DNA of 41,435 bases from CAYNFH01 sp964396385 (GCA_964396385.1 CAYNFH010000026.1:1-41435); one strand, 5' to 3'; counted from the first letter of the stretch, positions 1 to 7,946 are shown. Notes: a model not told the origin generated them from the letters alone. Made by a program: numbers and translations.

Positions 1-797
1 AAGTGCTGCCACAACCAGCGCATCCGGCTTACCCCTTACGAGCTTCTGCGCCTTGCACGCAATCGCGGTATCTCCACAGGCGATCTTATCGCCTCGGGTA
101 CCGACGAAGGCGGAACGATACTCCGGTTCGCCGTCCATGATGAGGATGGTATCGCGTGCGTGTTCCTCGGGCCGGAAGGTTGCACTGTCCATCCAGACCG
201 CCCGCTCGCCTGCCGGCTCTATCCCCTCGGCCGTTACGTGGCGGCGGACGGCTCAGAGACGTATGCCCAGCTTCCTGGACACCCCGAGTCGGCGGGCATA
301 TTTGGGGCGCCTGACGCTCTTGCGCCGGCCGATACGGTGGGCGCCTACGTCGACTCGGCCGTGGCGGCAGCGGATATCGGAGCTGGCGGCGCGGCGATCT
401 CGAACTTTGAGGTGGGCTGGGACTTCTCCCCCACCAACAAGCCAAACGATACCTACCATATCGGAGGGGCGGATCGGTTCTCNNNNNNNNNNCGCAGGGC
501 GTCCAGCGATATCACCACGCAAACGCGAAGTACTTCGACCTGTTCCAGCGCCTGGTCAAGCTGCTGACCGCCGCTGCTCAAGCCCAGGGAGATGAGGAAG
601 GGGCATCCGGGGATGTTACCTGGACCGTGGAGGATGCTGCCGGATGGATGGACGCGGATGCCGTTGTGGCGCGGTACTGCGCCATCCACGGGTTGGAGCT
701 CCCGACGGACGTCGAAAGCCAGATGGACTTGCACATCCGGGCCATGGAAGAATGGGCCGACAACCTGGAGCGGGAAACTGCAGGGCCCGGCGGCTAG
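1..797 (+). CDS. YkgJ-family cysteine-cluster protein, 5'-truncated and interrupted by an assembly gap
   Basis: The frame is open from the first base of the window and begins inside the protein at KCCHNQ. It continues through GCTVHPDRPLACRLYPLG, the second half of the CxxxCxxC-type cluster of YkgJ/CxxCxxCC proteins, which are thought to bind zinc or an iron-sulfur centre. Ten Ns at 483-492 interrupt the frame. Before the gap the coding frame is frame 1; after it the frame that continues (QGVQRYHHANAKYF onward) is frame 3, running to TAG at 795-797. The frame change is best explained by an arbitrary gap length, not by a real frameshift. The C-terminal part is an acidic, probably helical segment rich in W, E and D. 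The true start lies outside the window. Family membership is fairly secure from the cysteine pattern and RPLACRLYP; cellular function is unknown. Confidence 0.75.
483..492. other. Assembly gap (10 N)
   Basis: Ten undetermined bases. They fall inside the YkgJ-family gene, whose reading frame shifts by two positions across them, so the real missing length is probably not ten. Confidence 0.99.
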
Positions 798-864
798 GTC
801 TAATACATACGTAGGGCCTCTCACGGGCTGCGGACCGTTGGGAGGCTAACTCCTGAAATAGCAC

Positions 865-890
865 GAGGGGCCGGAGATCTCCGGCCCCTC
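865..890. terminator. Perfect 26-base palindrome, probable bidirectional terminator
   Basis: GAGGGGCCGGAGA is followed directly by its exact reverse complement. It lies 68 bases after the stop of the YkgJ-family gene and 24 bases beyond the stop of the convergent small minus-strand gene, where a shared terminator would be expected. No long T-run follows, so intrinsic termination is an inference from position and stem strength. Confidence 0.55.
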
Positions 891-913
891 ATTGCAACGG
901 GATTATCCGCGGA

Positions 914-1090
914 TCACTGCGCCGCCATGGGAGTGACGGTGTGGTCCCGGTGGTTGTTCAAGCGCGAGCATCGCGGGCAGCGAGACTTCTGCGAGCTCTC
1001 TTCCGGCTGGTATATCGTCCCGCAAGTGCAGAATACGGGCACAACCTCGCCCTCTTCCAGATACACCTCGCCAGGTCCAAGGACTATCAT
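914..1090 (-). CDS. Small zinc-ribbon protein, 58 residues
   Basis: The minus strand encodes a 58-residue protein starting MIVLGPGEVYLEEGEVVPVF and ending MAAQ. It has CTCG at residues 21-24 and CPRC at 38-41, two knuckles spaced as in a small zinc ribbon. A good Shine-Dalgarno (GGAG, about 7 bases before ATG 1090) supports the start. The gene stands alone: it converges on the YkgJ-family gene, with a strong palindrome between them, and is divergent from the asparagine-synthetase-like gene. A CxC...CxxC ribbon in so short a protein suggests nucleic-acid or protein binding, but no specific role can be assigned. The other frames over this stretch lack a comparable ribosome site and motif structure. 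Confidence 0.6.
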   Translation of the reverse strand: MIVLGPGEVYLEEGEVVPVFCTCGTIYQPEESSQKSRCPRCSRLNNHRDHTVTPMAAQ

Positions 1091-1349
1091 GAAGCGTCTC
1101 CACGTTGAGAAGTTAAATGAACGCCCGCTCGGCTACATATAGAATATGCCACGAGCGGCCGGATTTGTGCAACTGTGCGTCTAGCGCAGGGAGCCTCTGC
1201 GCACATTTACCCACATAACGAACAAGACCCTTTGCTAGTTCCCGCAACCGCAGTCGCGTTTCCAGAGACGGCCATGGGAGGGACCCCGGTGCCGTGCAGC
1301 GAAGAGAGGCGCACAAGAAACTCGGCTTCAGGGACAGGGGAGGACAACC

Positions 1350-2735
1350 ATGCTGATGGGTGTAGAGCGCCTGGTGGAACTGGATGGCATCCGGTGCAGC
1401 GGATTGACGGGAGCGGGGCCGGACGAGATTCGGCAGGCGCTGGAGGCGGGCGATATCGGTCCGCTTGCGTCCACGGATGGGCACTTTGCAGGCGTTGCGC
1501 GCGAGGAGCAGACGGTGAGGCTCGGCCGCACTATCGGCGTTCCGCTGCGATACTTCGTGGCGAAGATGTTCCACGGCCCCTTCCTGGTCACGGCGGATCG
1601 CATCGACCGGCTCTTCGGCTGGTGCCGGGAGCAGAAGATAGGTTGGCAGTTCGACCCGCTCTACACGCGCATGGTCCCCGCGCACTACCTGGTGGAGATC
1701 GACCAGATAGGCTGCCCGGACCCCGCACCGCGGTACCAACGCTTCTTCGACCCGCCGGTAGGGACAGGACCATCGGATCCGGAGGAGGCCGGGGCGGCTT
1801 ACGTGCGGGCGGCGTATGATGCGCTGCTGACGTGGCTGCGCTCTGTGCCGGAAGGTGAGCCGATTGCAGTCGCTTTCTCGGGCGGTGTCGACAGCACATC
1901 CGTGCTGCTGCTGGCGCGCCATGGGCTGCGGGAGCTGGGCCGGAACGAGGGGTTGCTGCGGGCGTTCACGCTAGACCTGGGCGGCGGTCCGGATGCGGCG
2001 CAGGCGGAGCAGATGGCCAGTGAGCTGGGGCTGGAGGGCCAGTGGGAGCGCGTGCAGGTTCCCGCCGATCGGGTGGACCTGGAGGAGGCGATCCGCACCA
2101 TCGAGGACTATCATCCTCTGGACGTTGAGTGTGCCGCGATGGGGCTGGCGCTGCTGGGAGCGGTCCGTGAGCGGTACCCATCGCTCAAGTACCTACTGGA
2201 CGGCGACGGCGGGGACGAGAACCTCAAGGACTACCCGCTGGAGGACTCCGACCTCACCCTCTCCAGCGTCCTGCGGAATCCGCTGCTGTATCAGGAGGGG
2301 TGGGGTGTAGACGCCATCAAGCACAGCCAGACCTACTCCGGCGGACTCTCACGATCGTACGTCCGCACGTACGCACCTGGGCAGCGGCATGGGTTCACCT
2401 CCTTCTCGCCCTACACGGTCCGGTCCGTCATCGCCGCCGCCGTTGCTATTCCGTTCGAGACGGTGCTGAGCGGGAGCGTGGGGCGGCTCTATACGCTCAA
2501 GCAGGACGTAGTGCGCGCGGGGGTGCGCACGGTCACCGGCATCGATATGCCTGTGTCCCCCAAGCGCCGCTTCCAGGAGGGGGCAGGCGGCGACTCGTAC
2601 CGCCGGTGGCGTGTTGGGAAGGGCTGGTGCCGGCAGGTTTTCCTGCGCCAGTGGGAGGACCGGCTGCGTGAGGCTTGGGACAGTCCGGCGGAGCGGATTT
2701 CGGGAAATGCTGTGCCTGCGGGAGGGAGAGAGTAA
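1350..2735 (+). CDS. Asparagine-synthetase-like amidotransferase without glutaminase cysteine
   Basis: A 461-residue protein with the PP-loop of asparagine synthetase (PF00733): SGGVDS at residues 177-182 binds the pyrophosphate of ATP, and DGDGGDEN at 284-291 corresponds to the second ATP/Mg motif. Residues 1-150 resemble the Ntn-hydrolase half in outline (DGHFAGVA near 43, YTRMVPAHY near 105), but the protein starts MLMG, so the Cys2 nucleophile that hydrolyses glutamine is absent. It may use free ammonia or another amine, adenylating a carboxylate and forming an amide. GGGAGG about 7 bases upstream fixes ATG 1350. It is the first of five packed genes; its TAA abuts the ATG of the radical SAM gene. 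Family assignment is firm; substrate is unknown. Confidence 0.85.
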   Translation: MLMGVERLVELDGIRCSGLTGAGPDEIRQALEAGDIGPLASTDGHFAGVAREEQTVRLGRTIGVPLRYFVAKMFHGPFLVTADRIDRLFGWCREQKIGWQFDPLYTRMVPAHYLVEIDQIGCPDPAPRYQRFFDPPVGTGPSDPEEAGAAYVRAAYDALLTWLRSVPEGEPIAVAFSGGVDSTSVLLLARHGLRELGRNEGLLRAFTLDLGGGPDAAQAEQMASELGLEGQWERVQVPADRVDLEEAIRTIEDYHPLDVECAAMGLALLGAVRERYPSLKYLLDGDGGDENLKDYPLEDSDLTLSSVLRNPLLYQEGWGVDAIKHSQTYSGGLSRSYVRTYAPGQRHGFTSFSPYTVRSVIAAAVAIPFETVLSGSVGRLYTLKQDVVRAGVRTVTGIDMPVSPKRRFQEGAGGDSYRRWRVGKGWCRQVFLRQWEDRLREAWDSPAERISGNAVPAGGRE

Positions 2736-2808
2736 ATGGGTAAGTGGGTAAATGAGTGTACATCGGATTCCGGAAGGTACACCCATTTACCAGCACACCC
2801 ACTTACTA
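2732..2808. repeat. Four-plus-four octamer inverted element (GTAAATGG type), spanning the radical SAM start
   Basis: The left arm is four octamers: GTAAATGG, GTAAGTGG, GTAAATGA, GTGTACAT (2732-2763). The core, 2764-2776, contains CGGATTCCGG. The right arm, 2777-2808, is four octamers complementary in inverted order: GTACACCC, ATTTACCA, GCACACCC, ACTTACTA. The element covers the stop/start junction of two genes and supplies the ATG and about 24 codons of the radical SAM gene. Its arm type recurs at 21994-22057. Confidence 0.85.
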
Positions 2809-3764
2809 CGGGCCCTTATCCGGTCCGGCCCCAAGAACGATCCCGCTGGATTCTGGAGCGACGGGGGCCAAAGAGCCGTCTGGACCCACGGACGCCCTAC
2901 GCGTTCCTCTGGGAAGCGGAGCTGGGAGCGGACGGTGAGCCGGTCCCCACGGCGACCATCTTCCTGACCAACCGCGAATGCCCGTTCCGCTGCCTCATGT
3001 GCGATCTGTGGCGGAACACGCTGGACGACAGCGTGCCCGCGGGGGCGATCCCGGCACAGATCCGATACGCGCTCGAGCGGCTGCCCGCCGCGCGGCAGGT
3101 CAAGCTGTACAACGCCGGCAGCTTCTTCGACCCGGCGGCCGTCCCCCCGGCGGACTACGAAGCAATCGCCGCGGAGACGGCGGGCTTCGAGCGCGTCATC
3201 GTCGAGAGCTACCCGGCCTTTCTGGATGAGCGAGCCGAACGGTTCCAGGGACTGCTTGCTGGACGGCTCGAGGTGGCTATCGGGCTGGAGACGGTCCATC
3301 CGCACGTGCTGGAGCGGCTCAATAAGCGGATGACCGTGGACGACTTCCGGCGGGCGGCGGCGTTTGTGACAGAGCGCGGTATGGACCTGCGGGTGTTCCT
3401 GCTGGTACGTCCGCCCTTTATGTCCGAAGCGGAAGGGGTGGAGTGGGCCTGCCGGTCGCTAGACGAGGCGTTTGCCTGCGGAGCGAGTGTCTGTTCCTTG
3501 ATACCCACGCGCGACGGCAACGGAGCGATGGAGGCGCTTGCGGACACAGGAGAGTATGCGCCTCCGCGCCTGCGCTCGCTGGAGGCCGCGATGGAGTACG
3601 GGCTGCGGCTGGGGCGAGGGAGGGTGTTTGCGGATCTATGGGACATCCAGCGGTTTCATGATTGCCGATGCTCGGAGGCGGTTGCGGAGCGGCTGGCGGA
3701 GATGAACCGCACGCAGCGAATCCCGGCGCCGCTGAGCTGCGAACTGTGCGGGGCCCAAACGTGA
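2736..3764 (+). CDS. Radical SAM enzyme, archaeosine-synthase-like family
   Basis: A 342-residue radical SAM protein. The cluster motif is CX3CX2C, with cysteines at residues 82, 86 and 89 in NRECPFRCLMCDLW, which bind a 4Fe-4S cluster that cleaves S-adenosylmethionine. The segments RRGPKSRLDPRTPYAF (about 42-57), VKLYNAGSFFDP and LETVHPHVLERLNKRMT match the group of radical SAM proteins related to archaeosine synthase RaSEA (TIGR01210-like) as I recall it. Residues 1-25 are encoded by the octamer repeat at 2732-2808, so the native start was probably replaced; no other convincing start lies before the conserved part. GGAGG sits about 10 bases before ATG 2736. It follows the amidotransferase directly and overlaps the FAD protein by GTGA. 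Substrate unknown. Confidence 0.85.
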   Translation: MGKWVNECTSDSGRYTHLPAHPLTTGPYPVRPQERSRWILERRGPKSRLDPRTPYAFLWEAELGADGEPVPTATIFLTNRECPFRCLMCDLWRNTLDDSVPAGAIPAQIRYALERLPAARQVKLYNAGSFFDPAAVPPADYEAIAAETAGFERVIVESYPAFLDERAERFQGLLAGRLEVAIGLETVHPHVLERLNKRMTVDDFRRAAAFVTERGMDLRVFLLVRPPFMSEAEGVEWACRSLDEAFACGASVCSLIPTRDGNGAMEALADTGEYAPPRLRSLEAAMEYGLRLGRGRVFADLWDIQRFHDCRCSEAVAERLAEMNRTQRIPAPLSCELCGAQT

Positions 3765-5311
3765 CCGGCGGATTTGATCTGGTGGTAGTGGGCTCGGGCT
3801 TCGGGGGCTCGTTGCTGGCGATGATCGCGCGGCGGCTTGGGCTCTCGGTAGCGCTGGTGGAGCGCGGCAGACATCCGCGGTTCGCCATCGGGGAGTCCAC
3901 CTCTCCGCTGGCCAACCTGCTCTTGGAGGAGCTGGCGGAGCGCTACGACCTTCCGCGGCTCAAGCCGCTGACCTCCTACGGCCCTTGGCAGCGCACTTAC
4001 CCGGAGGTGGTCTGCGGTCTCAAGCGGGGCTTCACCTTCTATCACCATCGGCCGGGCCGGCCGTTCGGGCGGGACCCGGAGCGCGTTGACCAGCTCATGG
4101 TAGCCGCCAGCCCGTGTGACGAGGTAGCGGACACGCACTGGCTGCGCTCGGACGTGGACTGGTTCTTTGTGCAGAAGGCTGTGGCTACCGGCGTGGAGTA
4201 CCTGGACGAGACAGGGCTGAGCGGTGCTGAGCGGATCACCGGGTGGACGCTGACCGGCGACCGGAAGGGGCAGCCGGTGAAGCTCACTGCGCGGCTGCTG
4301 GTCGACGCCACGGGGCCCCGAGGGTTTCTGAGCCGCGCGCTCGGCATTGCGGACGCGGGCTTTGCCGGCTACCCACCAACGCAGACGCTGTACTCCCACT
4401 TTGTCGGCGTACGCCGGTGCGAGGAGCTGCCGCCATTCGGGGTAGACGGTGAGCCGCCCTATCCGCCGGATGATGCCGCGCTTCACCACGTGTTCGACGG
4501 CGGATGGATGTGGGTGCTGCGGTTCGGCAACGGCGTCACTAGCGCGGGGTTCGCCCTGGAGGAGCGACTGGCCCAGGAGGTTGGGGCCGCGGATGGACCG
4601 GCGGCGTGGGACCGGCTGCTGGCGCGGTACCCGTCCATCGGAGAGCATCTGCGCGGCGCGGAGCCTATCCGGCCGTTCACCTACGCGCCACGTCTGGTCT
4701 ATCGTGCCGCGCGCGCTGCCGGGGAGGGGTGGGCGATGCTGCCCTCCGCGGCAGCGTTTGTGGACCCGCTGCTGAGTACAGGCATGCCGCTGACGCTCCT
4801 GGGCATCGAGCGGCTGGCACGGCTTTTGGAATACGCCACTATTGATAGCCGGCTCGACAGAGGGCTGGAGGAGTACGGGGAGGCGACGTTGAGCGACGCG
4901 GACTGGACTGCCGCCTACATCGCCGCATGCTACGCCGGTATGAAGGATTTCCCTACCTTCGCGGCGCTCACGCTGTTCTATTTCGCCGCCGCGAGCTACA
5001 GCGAGATGGCGCGGCGTCTCCGAAGGCAGCCCGCGCCCCGCTTCCTGGCCTCCGACCGCGCGGACTTCGCCCCGGCGATGGTCCGCTGCCGGAGCCATGT
5101 CCTGGCGGGATGCGGTCTCTCTACACACGACGTGGCGGGGGCCATCGAGCCGCTGAACGTGACCGGCCTGGCGGACGAATCGAAGCGCAACTGGTACCCG
5201 GTGGACCTTCAGGACGTCGTTCGGAACGCGGACAAGCTGGGGTTCACGCGGGAAGAGATGACCGGCATCCTTGCTGCGGCTCCCTGGGCGCAGACAACGG
5301 TCAACGCCTAA
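3761..5311 (+). CDS. FAD-dependent oxidoreductase, halogenase/geranylgeranyl-reductase-like
   Basis: A 516-residue flavoprotein starting at GTG 3761, which overlaps the TGA of the radical SAM gene and implies translational coupling. GSGFGG (residues 11-16) is the dinucleotide-binding loop, followed by a basic/acidic VERG at the strand end, IGESTSP at 43-49 and VDATGPRG at 182-189. FVDPLLSTG at 334-342 matches the C-terminal flavin motif of tryptophan-halogenase and geranylgeranyl-reductase families. The usual GDAA before it is replaced by LPSAA. The halogenase motif WxWxIP appears only as WMWVL (250-254), so halogenation should not be assumed. In context it probably oxidises, reduces or halogenates the product or substrate of its two upstream partners. 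Confidence 0.82.
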   Translation: MTGGFDLVVVGSGFGGSLLAMIARRLGLSVALVERGRHPRFAIGESTSPLANLLLEELAERYDLPRLKPLTSYGPWQRTYPEVVCGLKRGFTFYHHRPGRPFGRDPERVDQLMVAASPCDEVADTHWLRSDVDWFFVQKAVATGVEYLDETGLSGAERITGWTLTGDRKGQPVKLTARLLVDATGPRGFLSRALGIADAGFAGYPPTQTLYSHFVGVRRCEELPPFGVDGEPPYPPDDAALHHVFDGGWMWVLRFGNGVTSAGFALEERLAQEVGAADGPAAWDRLLARYPSIGEHLRGAEPIRPFTYAPRLVYRAARAAGEGWAMLPSAAAFVDPLLSTGMPLTLLGIERLARLLEYATIDSRLDRGLEEYGEATLSDADWTAAYIAACYAGMKDFPTFAALTLFYFAAASYSEMARRLRRQPAPRFLASDRADFAPAMVRCRSHVLAGCGLSTHDVAGAIEPLNVTGLADESKRNWYPVDLQDVVRNADKLGFTREEMTGILAAAPWAQTTVNA

Positions 5312-5337
5312 CGGCTGACCCGGAAAGGGGTCGTTCC

Positions 5338-6318
5338 ATGTTGGACGTAGCTTGCCTGGGAATACTGGTCGCCGACCTGCTGGGGCGTCCCATCGACAAG
5401 CTGCCGCCGCGCGGAAGGCTGGGGCTGGTGGAACAGATGACCCTCCAGGTAGGAGGCTGCGCCGCCAACACGGCCATCGACCTGGCTCGCCTGGGAGTGG
5501 AGACGGCCGTGCTGGGGAAGGTGGGGACGGACGGCCTCGGCGAGTTCGTGCTGCGCACGCTGGAGCGGGCGGGGGTTCACACGGAGAGCGTGGTGCGGGA
5601 TCCTGCTGTGGGCACCTCCGCAACCATGGTGATGGTCGATTCGGAGGGTGAGCGCACCTTCCTGCACCATCTGGGCGGCAACGCGCACTACCGTGCCGAT
5701 GAGGTGGCGTGGGACGCCATCCGCAGCGCGCGCATCCTGCACGTGGCGGGCGCGCTGGTGATGCCGGCCCTGGACGGTGCGCCTATGGCGAACGTGCTGC
5801 GTAAGGCGAAGAAGGCCGGCGCGATCACGTCGCTGGACACCGTGTGGGATGCCACGGGCAAGTGGATGCAGACGCTCCGGCCCTGTCTTCCCTACGCCGA
5901 TTACTTCCTGCCGAGCCTCTCGGAGGCGCAGGAGATCACCGGCCAGCATGAGCCGCGGGATGTCGCTTGCGCTTTGCGTGAGGAGGGAGTGCAGGTTGTC
6001 GCCATCAAGCTGGGCGAGCGCGGCTGCCACGTGCAGACGGAGGACGCCGAGCTCCGCGTGCCGGCGCACTGCGTGGAGGCCGTGGACGGTACCGGCGCCG
6101 GCGACGCCTGGGACGCGGGCTTTCTCTGCGGCGTTCTGAAGGGGTGGGACCTGGAGCGCACCGCGCGCTTTGCAAACGCCGTGGGGGCCTGCTGCGTGAT
6201 GGGCCTCGGAGCCACCGCCGGAGTGCGCTCACTGGAGGAGACGGAGCGGTTTGCCGCCGCGGCGGAGGCGGCCGTCGTCTCGATTAGCTGCCGGACACCC
6301 GGTAAGGTGACAGGGTGA
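5338..6318 (+). CDS. PfkB/ribokinase-family carbohydrate kinase
   Basis: A 326-residue sugar or nucleoside kinase of the PfkB family. The N-terminal signature VGGCAANTA is at residues 38-46 and the C-terminal signature DGTGAGDAWDAG at 250-261; D256 is the expected catalytic base and GTGAG forms the anion hole. TVWD and GNAHYRADEV fit a typical ribokinase fold of normal length. The start at ATG 5338 has an AAGGGG ribosome site 7 bases upstream; the frame is open further 5' but that part overlaps the FAD gene and is not coding. It lies 26 bases behind the FAD gene and overlaps the next gene by GTGA, so it is part of the same transcript. Phosphoryl acceptor cannot be read from sequence. Confidence 0.88.
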   Translation: MLDVACLGILVADLLGRPIDKLPPRGRLGLVEQMTLQVGGCAANTAIDLARLGVETAVLGKVGTDGLGEFVLRTLERAGVHTESVVRDPAVGTSATMVMVDSEGERTFLHHLGGNAHYRADEVAWDAIRSARILHVAGALVMPALDGAPMANVLRKAKKAGAITSLDTVWDATGKWMQTLRPCLPYADYFLPSLSEAQEITGQHEPRDVACALREEGVQVVAIKLGERGCHVQTEDAELRVPAHCVEAVDGTGAGDAWDAGFLCGVLKGWDLERTARFANAVGACCVMGLGATAGVRSLEETERFAAAAEAAVVSISCRTPGKVTG

Positions 6319-7364
6319 ACCCGGCGCCGGATTCATCCTTCATCCTTCATCCTTCATCCTTAAGCTTCGCCCTCACGTACCACGTGGAGGGGCCGCTGGA
6401 GCGGCCGTCCGCCGAGATCTACGCCGAGATCGCGGAGCAGGTGGAGCTGGCGGACCGGCTGGGACTTGAGTACGCCTGGTTCTCCGAGCACCACGCCCAC
6501 GCGCACCACGGCCACATGCCGGTTCCCCTGCTGCTCGCCCTGCACCTGGCAGGACGGACCCGCGCCATCCGCCTCGGGACCGCCATCATCTGCCTCAATC
6601 TGCACCATCCCCTGGGCGTGGCGGAGCAGGTAACGGTTGCGGACCTCCTCTCCGGCGGCCGGATGGCGATGGGGTTCGGCAGCGGGAGCACGCCAGAGGA
6701 ATTCGGGCTGTTCGGCTTGCCGGTAACCGGCGCGGAGGAGCGGCACGCGCGGTTCGAGGGCGCTCTGCGGGTGATGGTGGCGGTGTGGGACGGCAAGGTG
6801 TGTGGCGGTGAGTGTGCTGATTTCCCGGTGCCGCCGCACCGGCCGCTGCCGGCCGCGCTCCCGGACCTGAAGGGCCGCTGCTGGCTGGCGGTCAACAGCG
6901 AGGCGTCGGCGGCGATCGCGGGAAGGCTCGGGTTCAACATGATGTTCTCCCACCTGAGGACGCCGGACCAGTACCGGGCTTACCGGCAGATCTACGCCGA
7001 ATCAGGGGGCAGGGGGCTGGTCGCGGCGAACCGGCCCATGTTTGTGGCGGAGGATGACGCCGCCGCCTGGCGCGAGGCAGAGCCCGCGCTCCGTACGCTG
7101 TGGCGCCGCTTCCAGCGGGAGGGGAAGATCCCGGCGGATCTGATGGAGCCGCGGGACGTGGAGAGGTTGACGGCGCACCCTATCAACTTCCTGGTCGGCG
7201 GACCGGATTCGGTGGCGCGGCAGATACGGGAGCTGCGAGAGTACGTGCCGTTTGAGGTGATGAACCTGGAGCCCCGCTGGGCGGAGCTTTCGCCTTTCCA
7301 GGTGCAGCGCACCATACGCCTGCTGGCAGAGGAGGTCCGGCCACGGATTAGAGCGTCTTTATGA
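6315..7364 (+). CDS. Luciferase-like (LLM class) flavin-dependent oxidoreductase
   Basis: A 349-residue bacterial-luciferase-like monooxygenase, a TIM-barrel enzyme using FMN or F420. Characteristic segments are LGLEYAWFSEHHAH (about 49-62), RLGTAIICLNLHHPL (about 85-99), DLLSGGRMAMGFGSG and a C-terminal FLVGGPDSVARQI that closes the cofactor site. The annotated start, GTG 6315, overlaps the TGA of the kinase gene. Residues 5-15 (PDSSFILHPSS) are encoded by four TTCATCC heptamers, a repeat; the conserved fold begins at FALTYHVEG, around residue 18, so the original start may have been lost when the repeat arrived. It is the last of the five-gene cluster. Reaction unknown, probably an oxygenation or hydride transfer on a small molecule. 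Confidence 0.85.
   Translation: MNPAPDSSFILHPSSLSFALTYHVEGPLERPSAEIYAEIAEQVELADRLGLEYAWFSEHHAHAHHGHMPVPLLLALHLAGRTRAIRLGTAIICLNLHHPLGVAEQVTVADLLSGGRMAMGFGSGSTPEEFGLFGLPVTGAEERHARFEGALRVMVAVWDGKVCGGECADFPVPPHRPLPAALPDLKGRCWLAVNSEASAAIAGRLGFNMMFSHLRTPDQYRAYRQIYAESGGRGLVAANRPMFVAEDDAAAWREAEPALRTLWRRFQREGKIPADLMEPRDVERLTAHPINFLVGGPDSVARQIRELREYVPFEVMNLEPRWAELSPFQVQRTIRLLAEEVRPRIRASL
6326..6360. repeat. Half-element: core plus four TTCATCC heptamers, inside a coding region
   Basis: A core-like GCCGGA is followed by four perfect TTCATCC units at 6332-6359. No matching left arm is seen. The same heptamer run occurs at 31892-31919 and 17472-17492. Here it encodes residues of the N-terminus of the luciferase-like gene. 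Confidence 0.8.
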
Positions 7365-7510
7365 GAAGCAAACCGATCTCCCTGGCTGTGCAGTGCTGCA
7401 TCGGAGCCACGGCCGCAGGACAGACGGGCCCGAGCCCGTGGCATCCTCTGCACTTGAGCGTGCCAGCACTGCGTCAGCGCGCTCACTTCCACGTTCTGGT
7501 TCCGTCGCCG

Positions 7511-7888
7511 ATGGAGCCGTTCAGAATCACCGATGCGGAGTTGGTATGGGTACCGCGCGACTCCCCCAACTTCACCCGTACAACGGAGGTTAATGGCCGG
7601 CAGGTTGTTGAGAAGCCTCTTCGAGCGCGTCAAGTCGCCTGCCTATTCTGCACGGTCAATGGGCATGGCTACGCGGCCATTCTTGAGGCCAAGACGCTGC
7701 GGCCACCGGATTCCTACCGGAACCTCCAGGAGCCAGTGGGTGAGGGATACCTCTTCTCGAAGCTTGAGATGAATTCGAGGCAGGTCTATCACCATTCACG
7801 ACTTGGCACGGACTGGGGTATCGTGGCGTCGGGACTCTCTGAAGCAGAGCTAAACGGGCTGGTTCGGGCGATGGACCACTCACGGTAA
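7511..7888 (+). CDS. Hypothetical protein, 125 residues
   Basis: I do not recognise this protein. From ATG 7511 it reads MEPFRITDAELVWVPRD and ends AMDHSR. The frame is open upstream to an ATG at 7361 that overlaps the stop of the luciferase-like gene (ATGA), but the extra 50 residues look like translated non-coding sequence (WHPLHLSVPALRQR), so the later start is preferred; the ribosome site is weak either way. It contains FCTVNGHGYAAILEAKTL near residues 50-70 and no membrane segment. Base composition from here to about 8470 is visibly less GC-rich than the flanks, and the neighbours are small accessory genes, which points to an acquired segment. Confidence 0.5.
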   Translation: MEPFRITDAELVWVPRDSPNFTRTTEVNGRQVVEKPLRARQVACLFCTVNGHGYAAILEAKTLRPPDSYRNLQEPVGEGYLFSKLEMNSRQVYHHSRLGTDWGIVASGLSEAELNGLVRAMDHSR

Positions 7889-7946
7889 CCGGCGGCTCTT
7901 TTCGTGAAGCTAGATCAGCGGAATATGGAGGCTAAGGGGCACATAG

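Noticed and set aside
1091..1349. RNA gene or riboswitch in the divergent spacer
   Set aside because: Only short scattered complementarities; no T-loop wording or conserved riboswitch core seen.
1113..1922. 269-codon minus-strand frame before the asparagine-synthetase-like gene
   Set aside because: Mostly opposite that gene, no ribosome site or motif, Arg/Pro/His-rich composition.
4927..5337. Upstream extension of the PfkB kinase frame
   Set aside because: It overlaps the conserved C-terminus of the FAD protein; the good ribosome site and conserved start are at 5338.
3656..5623. Very long open frame (655 codons) on the minus strand
   Set aside because: It lies opposite the FAD and PfkB genes, has no motifs, and is the antisense frame kept open by GC3-rich codons.
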